Part shown: positions 1 through 5,723 of the stretch, piece by piece
How the letters are laid out: every line of letters begins with the position of its first letter
Numbering within the stretch: position 1 is the stretch's first letter
Source: Planctomycetaceae bacterium
GTDB lineage: Bacteria > Planctomycetota > Phycisphaerae > Phycisphaerales > SM1A02
Assembly (NCBI GenBank): GCA_947474205.1
Contig: CANJIC010000141.1
Span: 1 to 5,723 of the forward strand
Direction of reading: 5' to 3'
DNA: 5,723 bases
Made by a program: the position numbers and the translations under genes
The notes under the pieces: generated by a model
The model's input: the letters and a program-made list of their open reading frames with translations, nothing else
Databases searched by the model: none
What the model was told of the DNA's origin: nothing

Positions 1-48
1 GGATTCATCAACATCACTCGACAAGACCTAGGCCTTGATCCTCGTTAG
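1..48 (+). CDS. C-terminal end of an unidentified upstream protein (partial)
   Basis: Reading from the first base gives 15 residues, GFINITRQDLGLDPR, followed by TAG at 46-48. The other two plus frames also stop within the first 40 bases, so the frame choice is not proven. It is preferred because its stop overlaps the strong ribosome binding site of the next gene and lies only 9 bases before that gene's ATG, the close packing seen throughout this operon. If real, it is the end of a gene lying outside the window that is probably cotranscribed with the ExbB/ExbD genes. The fragment is too short to assign a family or function. Confidence 0.4.
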   Translation, partial: GFINITRQDLGLDPR

Positions 49-51
49 GAG
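47..51 (+). promoter_or_regulatory. Shine-Dalgarno site of the ExbB-like gene
   Basis: AGGAG sits 6 bases before the ATG at 58-60. It is the clearest ribosome binding site in the window and fixes the start of the ExbB-like gene. It overlaps the TAG stop of the preceding reading frame, which suggests translational re-initiation or coupling. Confidence 0.8.
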
Positions 52-57
52 CTGAAT

Positions 58-834
58 ATGAAAAAATATCTATCCGTATCCATCCTTGCTCTGCTTGTTT
101 CAACAACCAATACATTGGCGGAGGGCTTTGGAAATATTTTCTTTGTGACCATGGAGACCTCGGTGGATGGTACGAGCCATATTGAGTGGATTGGAAGCAG
201 CATGATCTGGCTTTTAATTTTGTTGAGCGTGGTAAATGTTTCCTTGATCTCCACTTTATGGGCGCGCAATAAGCGACGGCGAATTTTGCCCGAGCAATTC
301 GCGGCGGAAATGGAGCGGTTGCTTGAAGGTGGTGAGCATTTGGAGGTGGTTGAATTGTCCGCCGCCGAGACCAGTGACTACAGCAAAATTTTAAGCGCCG
401 CATTGCGACAAGCCCATGCGGGACACTCCAGCATGTTGCGCGCCGCAGAACAAACAGGCGAAGAGGTTGCGGTTAAAAGATTTCGCACCCTTGAAGCCTT
501 GAATGTGCTAGGTCAAGTCAGCCCAATGATTGGCCTGTTTGGCACTGTATACGGCATGATTGTGGCATTTCAGGCCATTGCCCACACTGGCGGAACCGCT
601 GACCCCGTGACATTGGCTTCTGGAATTGGCACGGCGTTGGTCACCACATTTTGGGGACTGCTGATTGCTATTCCCGCGTTGACGGCGTACGCCGCCATTC
701 GCAACAATGTGGACGCATCCACGCTTGAATCCGTGCGACGCGTTGAAACATCCATTAGTCGATTTGCCACGCCTCATGCGCGCGGCAACTCAATCACTGG
801 TCAACGCGCAAGTCATGCGGAGTCGTCCACATGA
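58..834 (+). CDS. MotA/TolQ/ExbB-family proton channel subunit
   Basis: Predicted inner-membrane channel subunit that, with ExbD/TolR partners, converts ion motive force into work on the envelope. At 258 aa it is close to E. coli ExbB (244). Residues 1-21 look like a signal peptide ending in TLA, and a membrane helix follows at about 43-67. A basic NKRRR stretch (71-75) then leads into a cytoplasmic domain. The family-defining helices are at about 151-175 (SPMIGLFGTVYGM) and 189-213 (GIGTALVTTFWGLLIAIPA). Thr163 and Thr197 match the conserved pore threonines of ExbB (E. coli Thr148 and Thr181). The usual TM3 glutamate (E. coli Glu176) is replaced by Thr192. The start is set by AGGAG 6 bases upstream. 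The stop overlaps the next ATG by 4 bases (ATGA), a sign of translational coupling. MotA is unlikely because there is no MotB-like partner with a peptidoglycan-binding domain. Family assignment is firm; the cargo or output is unknown. Confidence 0.93.
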   Translation: MKKYLSVSILALLVSTTNTLAEGFGNIFFVTMETSVDGTSHIEWIGSSMIWLLILLSVVNVSLISTLWARNKRRRILPEQFAAEMERLLEGGEHLEVVELSAAETSDYSKILSAALRQAHAGHSSMLRAAEQTGEEVAVKRFRTLEALNVLGQVSPMIGLFGTVYGMIVAFQAIAHTGGTADPVTLASGIGTALVTTFWGLLIAIPALTAYAAIRNNVDASTLESVRRVETSISRFATPHARGNSITGQRASHAESST

Positions 835-1304
835 AAAGCGTATTTGCGCGTGGACCAGCCAGGCTTGAGGCGGCCATCACGCCGCTGATTGACATGTCCA
901 TGTTGCTGATTGTTTTTTTTGCGCTGGTGTCTCAAATTGGAATCTCGGATTTTGTAAAAATGAATTTGCCCACTCCCGCTCCCAGCGCCGCCGCCCCGCC
1001 GCGCAATGAACCGCGACTTGTCATGAACGCCATCACGGATGACAAAAGCCGTGTCACGGCTTGGCGATTCTCCAGCATGGATTTCACCGCCGATCCAGCA
1101 GGGATTGCAAGTTTAAGCGCCGCGGTGGCCGCGGTTGTTCGAGAGACACCCACTATTGAATTGCATTTGCGCGCCGACGCCAATGTGCAATTTGCAGATA
1201 TTTCCCCTGTTTTAGAGCAAGTTGGCAAGGCGGCCACCAACGCGGTTCCGGGCCACCCTGTGAAGTTGCGACTAGCGGTTCAACCAGAGTCCAAAGGTGG
1301 CTGA
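831..1304 (+). CDS. ExbD/TolR-family biopolymer transport subunit (first copy)
   Basis: Predicted single-span inner-membrane protein that forms the core of an ExbB-ExbD type channel, with a periplasmic C-terminal domain. The 157-aa length is close to ExbD/TolR (about 140). A short cytoplasmic N-terminus leads into the helix at about 17-36, which carries the family motif AITPLIDMSMLLIVFF; Asp21 is the protonatable aspartate (E. coli ExbD Asp25). A Pro/Ala-rich linker (46-58) follows, then a periplasmic domain ending in ELHLRADANVQFADISPVLEQV, which matches the strand-helix pattern of ExbD C-termini. The ATG overlaps the stop of the ExbB-like gene by 4 bases, with GGAG at 819-822, 8 bases upstream. 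Its end overlaps the second ExbD gene by 8 bases. The helix contains a run of eight T at 913-920. Confidence 0.9.
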   Translation: MKSVFARGPARLEAAITPLIDMSMLLIVFFALVSQIGISDFVKMNLPTPAPSAAAPPRNEPRLVMNAITDDKSRVTAWRFSSMDFTADPAGIASLSAAVAAVVRETPTIELHLRADANVQFADISPVLEQVGKAATNAVPGHPVKLRLAVQPESKGG

Positions 1305-1854
1305 GGCGGTTTCCATAGCGGCGGCACTTGATCTTTTAGCGCGCGGCGTGGGCCCCGCAGATTCAGGGCCAACAGCGGATGACGCGCCTGTGGCCAAACG
1401 TGCGGCGCGGCGCGCCCGCCGGGGCATTTCGCTAAATCTAACTCCAATGATTGATGTGACATTTCTTCTGCTGGTCTTTTTTGTATGCACCACCAAGACT
1501 CTTGATCGTGAAGAATTATTGCGAACAGACTTGAGCCAACGCGGAAGCGCGGTTGTGAATCCAACCGCTCTTGCGTTGGATGAGCCTCCGCTTCGTATTG
1601 AATTGTTGCGCCAAGACAACCACACCGTGATCAAGGTGCTCGCACCAATGTCGCAGCCCGATTCATTCGAGCAACTCACGGCGCTCTTCAATTCCAAACG
1701 CTATTCAACTGAGAATCCAAGCGGATTATTTCCCAGCGACCACCCCATTGAATTGGCTCCGGCCAAGGACGTGCCGTGGAATGACGCCGTGTCCGCCTTC
1801 AACGGATTGGTTCGCGCGGGCTACCAACAAATTCACTTCGCGGGGCCGCGATGA
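1297..1854 (+). CDS. ExbD/TolR-family biopolymer transport subunit (second, divergent copy)
   Basis: Second predicted ExbD-type subunit (185 aa), clearly different from the first. Residues 1-43 form an Ala-rich cytoplasmic extension ending in a strongly basic stretch (KRAARRARR, 34-42), consistent with the positive-inside rule. The helix at about 49-65 carries LNLTPMIDVTFLLLVFF, with Asp53 as the conserved proton-binding aspartate. The periplasmic domain is longer than usual, with an apparent insertion at about 133-150, and ends in the family-like pattern VPWNDAVSAFNGLVRAGYQQIHFAG (159-183). The start is GTG at 1297, inside the end of the first ExbD gene (8-base overlap). A weak AGAG lies 7 bases upstream, and the next in-frame Met (51) would destroy the membrane helix. 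The stop overlaps the next ATG by 4 bases. Two unlike ExbDs beside one ExbB suggest a mixed ExbD pair in the complex, as in the Myxococcus AglRQS motor, which has one TolQ-like and two TolR-like subunits. Confidence 0.88.
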   Translation: MAEAVSIAAALDLLARGVGPADSGPTADDAPVAKRAARRARRGISLNLTPMIDVTFLLLVFFVCTTKTLDREELLRTDLSQRGSAVVNPTALALDEPPLRIELLRQDNHTVIKVLAPMSQPDSFEQLTALFNSKRYSTENPSGLFPSDHPIELAPAKDVPWNDAVSAFNGLVRAGYQQIHFAGPR

Positions 1855-4178
1855 AATCGGTAAAATACGCATTTATGCCTTTTTTTATTGTTGTTCTAGC
1901 GCATGCCAGTCCGCAAGACACCGCCGCGCAGAAGTCGGATATGCCATTGCAGACCGCCAGTGATTCAGCCGCGACAGCGCTTGAGAGCATTGCAAATTTA
2001 AAACAGCGGGTCAAACTAGCGCCGACAGCGACCACGCAACGCACCGCCGCTCTTGAGCTTCTTTCCGTACGCCGAGGTCTTCTTGCCGCCAACAAAAATG
2101 ATTGTCGCTGGCCAATCTGGTTGGCGGATCATGCGGAAGATTGCTTCACAGTGGCGCTTCCCGCTGGCGATGATGTGGATTGCGCGCTCTTTGGAGTGGC
2201 TGGACCAGAAACACGCCGACGCGTCCGTGAGCTCTCACGTGAAATGTTGCTTGCCGCGGAGGACGCCGACGCTTCGGCGATCATGATCATCGCGCGCAAA
2301 GGACCCGATCGACCCACCCCACAATTGATCGCGCAACTTGAGCAAGTGGAGCGCGCTCGAAGAATTCCATTGTTGAGATCGCTGGCTGAAATATTGAACA
2401 CCGAAACCGCAGAGTTCGACGCGCCAAAGCGTCGAGCCATGGCGGAAACAGCTCTCGCGCGACTTGACGCGCTTGTCACAGAACTTGACGACCGCACTAC
2501 AAGCATTGTGAGCCGCTACGGCGGCTTGGCCGCGGCTCGTCTTGGGGATGATCAGCGGGCCAATCAATACCTGGCGCTTTCACGGCAAAAAGCTGGAAAT
2601 GATGAGGCCTTGACCACGCTCGCGGATTTGGCGTCCTTGCGCGCCGCGGGCCTGCTTCGCGGTCCCACTCAAGCCGCTGATGCGGCGATTGTTCTAGAAG
2701 GCTCCGGATCCATCGCTCGCCAACTTGCCATTGCGGAGTTGCTATGTCGTTTGCGCAAGCAAGCTTTGGGTGACTTGGGTGACAATATTCAAACGACACA
2801 ACGTGCTTGGACCGCGCCTTTGGTGGATGTGATTCGCCGTAGCCCAACAAAAGATATTTCTTTGACGCGCGATGCCGTGCTTGCCAAACTCGCTTCAATC
2901 GAGCGCGACGGTACGCCTCTACCAGATCGCGACCCAATGTGCGTGATCGCCTCAGTGGATCAAGCTATTGATCGTAGTGAATCCCCCAACGATAAAATTT
3001 CTATTCTGGTGGCGCTGACCACTGATCCCACCGTGCTTAGCACAATTCAAGCCGCGGCTTTGCGAACATTAACGCGCATGGATCTAGCCGCTGATCACTG
3101 GAGTGACGCCGCGGATCGTTCCATTCGGTTGGCGAATGAACATGCAGCTGACGCTTCAAGCCCAGCCGCGATTGCGCTTGCCATTCGGATCAGTCGCGAA
3201 CTAGACAAGGGAGTTGATGGACAAGACATAATGGCTCGAAATCGCTTGGAAAAGGCTGTGCAATTGGGCTCTACTCAATTCCCAGATCATCCGGAATTTG
3301 GCGTATGGCAACTGGAGCGACAAGTCTTGGCCACCGAAGCATTGGCAGATCAACGAACGTGCGTGCTGGAAAATATCACGCCGACAATAGTGGTCACCCA
3401 AGACTCCGCCACCGTCAAGGAGTTGCGCGATCGTTTGAATGCCGCGCAAGCATGGATTGAATCCGAGAAAGGTAATTCACAAGCGGCGCTTGATTGCTTG
3501 GCGCGCAGCAATGGCGACTCGCTTGGTCCAACAGCGACGGCTCGACGATTGTCCGCAAAGATTTCCGCCACCTCCGCGCTTGCCAAGGATATCTCCACAG
3601 ATTCCGAGCTCATTGCCGCCAACAAAAAAAATCCAGAGTTAATCGCTGGTCTGACGGCGCGTCACTTGCGCGCCTTGATGAAAGGTGATCGATGGCCTGC
3701 TTCGCTGCCTGTGTTGAATCCAACTCTTTGCGCCTCGGCGGTATCGCTTATGAAGACGCTCTCCATGAGCAACTCAGCGGACGCGGTCGCCTGGCTTGAT
3801 GTGGCAGATTTACTGCGTTTTGCAGGCGAATTTGTGCAGTCACAAACCGCATACGAAAAATCACTGGCGTTGAAACCAAATTCCAAAGAGGCCTTATTGG
3901 GAAAAGCGGAATGCGAATTTGCCAAGCACAATGACGCGTCGCTTGGAGAAGCCATGTCTATTTATAAACAATTGCTTGCGGGTCAAGAGTATGAACCCAA
4001 CCCCACGCAACGCGATCAAGCGTGGTGGTTGTGCCAATTGCGTCAACTGGAAATTTTGCGCGCCGCCAATCGCTGGGATGGACGCGCGACAATGCGTTTG
4101 GCCCGTTTGAAAGCGCTTGATGAATCGCTGAGCTCGCAAGAATTTGCGAATGCCTTCGCCAAAGCCGCCACTCCATAA
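1851..4178 (+). CDS. Exported helical protein with C-terminal TPR, function unknown
   Basis: A 775-aa protein I do not recognise beyond its architecture. Residues 1-19 are a good signal peptide (basic start, FMPFFIVVLA core, AHA before the likely cut), so it is probably periplasmic or outer-membrane associated; there is no lipobox cysteine. The rest is almost wholly helical and Ala/Leu/Asp rich with no further membrane span. Residues 645-677 (AWLDVADLLRFAGEF...AYEKSLALKPN) fit the tetratricopeptide repeat consensus, and 679-711 look like a following helical pair. Weaker repeats may lie upstream. An N-terminal segment (84-111) has three Asp-Cys pairs spaced exactly 13 residues apart. The gene starts in an ATGA overlap with the second ExbD gene, so its synthesis is likely coupled to the channel genes. 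I infer that it is the periplasmic partner of the ExbB/ExbD complex, perhaps a scaffold. No TonB C-terminal, OmpA/Pal or catalytic motif was seen. Confidence 0.85.
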   Translation: MKSVKYAFMPFFIVVLAHASPQDTAAQKSDMPLQTASDSAATALESIANLKQRVKLAPTATTQRTAALELLSVRRGLLAANKNDCRWPIWLADHAEDCFTVALPAGDDVDCALFGVAGPETRRRVRELSREMLLAAEDADASAIMIIARKGPDRPTPQLIAQLEQVERARRIPLLRSLAEILNTETAEFDAPKRRAMAETALARLDALVTELDDRTTSIVSRYGGLAAARLGDDQRANQYLALSRQKAGNDEALTTLADLASLRAAGLLRGPTQAADAAIVLEGSGSIARQLAIAELLCRLRKQALGDLGDNIQTTQRAWTAPLVDVIRRSPTKDISLTRDAVLAKLASIERDGTPLPDRDPMCVIASVDQAIDRSESPNDKISILVALTTDPTVLSTIQAAALRTLTRMDLAADHWSDAADRSIRLANEHAADASSPAAIALAIRISRELDKGVDGQDIMARNRLEKAVQLGSTQFPDHPEFGVWQLERQVLATEALADQRTCVLENITPTIVVTQDSATVKELRDRLNAAQAWIESEKGNSQAALDCLARSNGDSLGPTATARRLSAKISATSALAKDISTDSELIAANKKNPELIAGLTARHLRALMKGDRWPASLPVLNPTLCASAVSLMKTLSMSNSADAVAWLDVADLLRFAGEFVQSQTAYEKSLALKPNSKEALLGKAECEFAKHNDASLGEAMSIYKQLLAGQEYEPNPTQRDQAWWLCQLRQLEILRAANRWDGRATMRLARLKALDESLSSQEFANAFAKAATP

Positions 4179-4199
4179 GCCAGCGCAAGCGCCGCAATA

Positions 4200-5552
4200 T
4201 CAATCGTGCTTGGACATGGTCGATGTGTTCGCGCCAGTCATAGACAATAATGTCGTAACCACCTGCGCCAATGGCACCACTTGCTGGGCACCGCCATCCA
4301 AATTCTTAATCGCGACCGCGCCCTCGGCCATTTCAGCGCCCAGAATGAGCGCGGTCCGCGCGCGGCACTTGCCCGCTTCACTAAGCAATTTGCCCACGTT
4401 TTTCGTGGCTTTCCACGAGTGGCGCGCGTGCAAACCGGCGCGTCGAATTTGCATGACTAACTTGGGTAATTCCTTTTCGCAAGCGTCGCTTCCATCTGAG
4501 ATTAAAAACACATCGGGCCGCGGCAACAATTGCGCGCCATCTTTGGGCAGCAATCCTTTGTCAGCCAACACAAGTCCCAGCACGACATCGCCCATTCCAA
4601 AACCAATCGCCGGCATTTTTGGTCCGCCGAATAATTCAACAAGCCCGTCATAGCGACCGCCACCAGCGATGGCGCGCTCCTTGCCCGCGCACTCGTGCAC
4701 TTCAAATACGGTGCCGGTGTAATAGGCAAGTCCGCGCACAATTCCAAAATCCCATTGGCACCAATCCGACAAGCCAAGTGAATTTAATTTCTCGGACAAC
4801 TCGGCCAGCGGCGCAAGCACATCCGCGTCCACGCCAAGCGACGCGGCGACTTCATTCATGCTGGCCGTCACCGGAAGTTTGGTTGCCGCAATTGCGGCGA
4901 ATCTTTTCTGTGCCGCATCATCAAGTCCCAGCTTCAGCGCGCGTGTTTGAAATTCCTCAGGCGACAATTTGTCGCGTCGATCAAGCAATTCAAAGGCTTC
5001 GCCAATGTGATCGCCGGCCACGCCCGCCGCAGCCAACACCGCCGCGCTTGCGCCACGATGCGCCACGCGAAATCGCACATCCGTGGGCTTTAAACCAAGC
5101 CTTTCAAGAGCCAATGCGGCGCACGCGATCACATCGCAATCAGCCGCCGCGCCTTCGCTGCCAAGCAAGTCCACGTTCCATTGCACAAACTCGCGCAACC
5201 TTCCACGCTGCGGACGCTCCGCGCGAAAGTGCAGCGGAATAGCGAACCACTTGGTTGGCACGGACAATGTTCCCGCGCGCGCGGCAGCCATGCGCGCCAA
5301 TGTTGGCGTGAACTCGGGGCGCAACGCGTAATCATCGCTGCCACCAGCTCGGCGAAATGAAAAAAGTTCGCTGACAATTCCTGGACCGCTCTTGGCGGTG
5401 AACAAGGACAAATGCTCAAAGGTGGGACCTTCGATCTCATCAAAGCCACAATCCACGCTGGCTTTGCGCCAAATATTTTCCACATGGCGACGCAGCGCCA
5501 TTTGATCTGGATAGAAGTCGCGCGTTCCCTTTGGACTTTGAAAGGCTGCCAT
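4200..5552 (-). CDS. hisS: Histidyl-tRNA synthetase (HisRS)
   Basis: Cytoplasmic class II synthetase that charges tRNA-His with histidine using ATP. From ATG at 5552-5550 it is 450 aa, within the usual bacterial range of about 420-460. It begins with the typical FQSPKGTRDFYP segment. Motif 1 lies near 36-46 (GFDEIEGPTFE), motif 2 at 109-131 (FRAERPQRGRLREF...), the histidine-specific HisA motif at 272-285 (VRGLAYYTGTVFEV), GGGRYDGL at 297-304 and motif 3 at 314-325 (PAIGFGMGDVVL). A C-terminal anticodon-binding domain spans about 345-438, followed by a short Ser/Thr-rich tail. Arg273 and the full C-terminal domain argue against the HisZ paralog. The aspartate of the common RGLDYY motif is Ala276. 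An in-frame ATG at 5618-5616 would add 22 residues unlike the family start, so 5552 is preferred although neither start has a good Shine-Dalgarno. The gene converges on the TPR gene with a 21-bp gap. Confidence 0.95.
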   Translation of the reverse strand: MAAFQSPKGTRDFYPDQMALRRHVENIWRKASVDCGFDEIEGPTFEHLSLFTAKSGPGIVSELFSFRRAGGSDDYALRPEFTPTLARMAAARAGTLSVPTKWFAIPLHFRAERPQRGRLREFVQWNVDLLGSEGAAADCDVIACAALALERLGLKPTDVRFRVAHRGASAAVLAAAGVAGDHIGEAFELLDRRDKLSPEEFQTRALKLGLDDAAQKRFAAIAATKLPVTASMNEVAASLGVDADVLAPLAELSEKLNSLGLSDWCQWDFGIVRGLAYYTGTVFEVHECAGKERAIAGGGRYDGLVELFGGPKMPAIGFGMGDVVLGLVLADKGLLPKDGAQLLPRPDVFLISDGSDACEKELPKLVMQIRRAGLHARHSWKATKNVGKLLSEAGKCRARTALILGAEMAEGAVAIKNLDGGAQQVVPLAQVVTTLLSMTGANTSTMSKHD

Positions 5553-5574
5553 AGTTTGAGATAGTAGGGAATCC

Positions 5575-5605
5575 GCAACGACAGTGAGTTGCCTTCTTTG
5601 CAACG
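5575..5605 (-). promoter_or_regulatory. Possible alternative hairpins in the hisS leader
   Basis: In the sense of hisS mRNA, the leader contains CGTTGC (5605-5600), GCAAC (5592-5588) and CGTTGC again (5580-5575). The middle segment can pair with either flanking copy, giving two mutually exclusive 5-bp stems, each with a 7-base loop. The last segment ends 22 bases before the preferred hisS start. No U-run follows either stem, so a classical attenuator terminator is not visible. The stems are short and may be chance. Confidence 0.2.
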
Positions 5606-5621
5606 TGCCCGCGCCCATGCT

Positions 5622-5723
5622 TCAGCGCGCGGAATTCACTTCAACCAATGACTGGCGATGCGTTTCGGGCAGCGTGAAAAGCGTCCAAAGGCTCACCAAT
5701 AAACCCACCATTAAATAGGTCAC
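5622..5723 (-). CDS. C-terminal end of a membrane transporter, MFS-like (partial)
   Basis: The frame is open from the right window edge (5723) to TGA at 5624-5622 and gives 33 residues. They start with a hydrophobic helix (YLMVGLLVSLWTLFTL) and continue with PETHRQSLVEVNSAR. A last transmembrane helix running straight into a PET...SL.E tail is the usual end of major facilitator superfamily transporters, where the PETxGxxLE-type motif follows TM12. The substrate cannot be told. The start and most of the gene are outside the window. The stop lies 69 bases before the preferred hisS start on the same strand, so hisS may be cotranscribed with it. Any other polytopic membrane protein remains possible. 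Confidence 0.55.
   Translation of the reverse strand: MTYLMVGLLVSLWTLFTLPETHRQSLVEVNSAR

Noticed and set aside
58..1304. Interpretation of the first two genes as a MotA/MotB flagellar stator
   Set aside because: The channel gene has ExbB/TolQ-type TM2-TM3 motifs, and its partner is a 157-aa ExbD/TolR protein without an OmpA-like peptidoglycan-binding domain.
1272..1697. Minus-strand open frame of 141 codons opposite the second ExbD gene
   Set aside because: It is antisense to a gene with a clear membrane motif and conserved Asp. The translation is Arg/Ser/Ala rich without any family feature.
4179..4199. Possible bidirectional terminator between the convergent TPR gene and hisS (GCGCAAGCGC)
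   Set aside because: The palindrome allows only a 3-bp stem with a 4-base loop and has no T-run on either strand. With a 21-bp gap, termination signals may lie inside the genes or depend on Rho, but none can be shown.
430..4540. Recurrent TTGCGCGCC word in several genes, considered as an interspersed repeat
   Set aside because: In the plus-strand genes it is usually in frame as Leu-Arg-Ala with the same codon choice, so codon bias explains it. There is no extended shared flanking sequence or regular spacing.
4144..4653. Open frame of 169 codons on the plus strand crossing the convergent junction
   Set aside because: It overlaps the end of the TPR gene in another frame and the antisense of hisS, has no Shine-Dalgarno site, and encodes a low-complexity Ser/Pro/Ala-rich product.
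4619..5242. Long open frame of 207 codons on the plus strand opposite hisS
   Set aside because: It lies wholly antisense to an unambiguous HisRS. Its translation is rich in Arg, Pro and Gln with no domain pattern, typical of a shadow frame opposite a GC-rich gene.
5553..5618. Upstream ATG start for hisS giving a 22-residue N-terminal extension
   Set aside because: The extra residues are not like any HisRS start, no Shine-Dalgarno precedes the ATG, and FQSPKGTRDFYP right after the internal ATG is the normal family N-terminus.
5553..5621. Promoter for hisS in the 69-bp gap after the MFS-like gene
   Set aside because: TACTAT is only a 4 of 6 match to a -10 box and no TTGACA-like element sits at a suitable distance. 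It cannot be told from chance.

Overview
The window looks like a chromosomal piece of a Gram-negative (diderm) bacterium with a G+C content in the mid-50s by eye. The style of the genes suggests Planctomycetota, perhaps Phycisphaerae: a signal-peptide ExbB-type channel followed by two ExbD-type genes and a long secreted helical/TPR protein, weak or absent Shine-Dalgarno sites, and a HisRS with a PKGTRDFYP start and an RGLAYYTGTVFEV motif. That placement is an inference from recalled family style, not a search result. Nothing in the window points to a phage, an insertion sequence, a CRISPR array or another mobile element.

Layout, left to right. Positions 1-48 hold the last 15 codons of an unrecognised plus-strand gene. 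A clear AGGAG site overlaps its stop and leads into a four-gene plus-strand operon at 58-4178. The genes are an ExbB/TolQ-type proton channel subunit (258 aa), a short ExbD/TolR subunit (157 aa), a second, divergent ExbD/TolR subunit with a long cytoplasmic N-terminus and a GTG start (185 aa), and a 775-aa exported, mostly helical protein with a TPR near its C-terminus. Adjacent genes overlap by 4, 8 and 4 bases, which implies translational coupling and a shared product complex. The operon ends only 21 bp from the convergent end of hisS, with no convincing terminator between them.

The minus strand carries hisS (histidyl-tRNA synthetase, 4200-5552, 450 aa from the preferred start). Upstream of it, running off the right edge, is the C-terminal end of a membrane protein that resembles the last helix of an MFS transporter.

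How the genes probably work together: the ExbB-like and the two ExbD-like proteins should form an inner-membrane complex driven by the proton (or sodium) motive force, with the ExbD tails in the periplasm. The secreted TPR protein is the likely periplasmic partner. No TonB, TolA, Pal or MotB-like peptidoglycan-binding domain is visible, so the output of this motor-like complex is unknown. This is the most interesting part of the window. hisS is a housekeeping gene, unrelated in function; its leader contains a small set of mutually exclusive stem segments.
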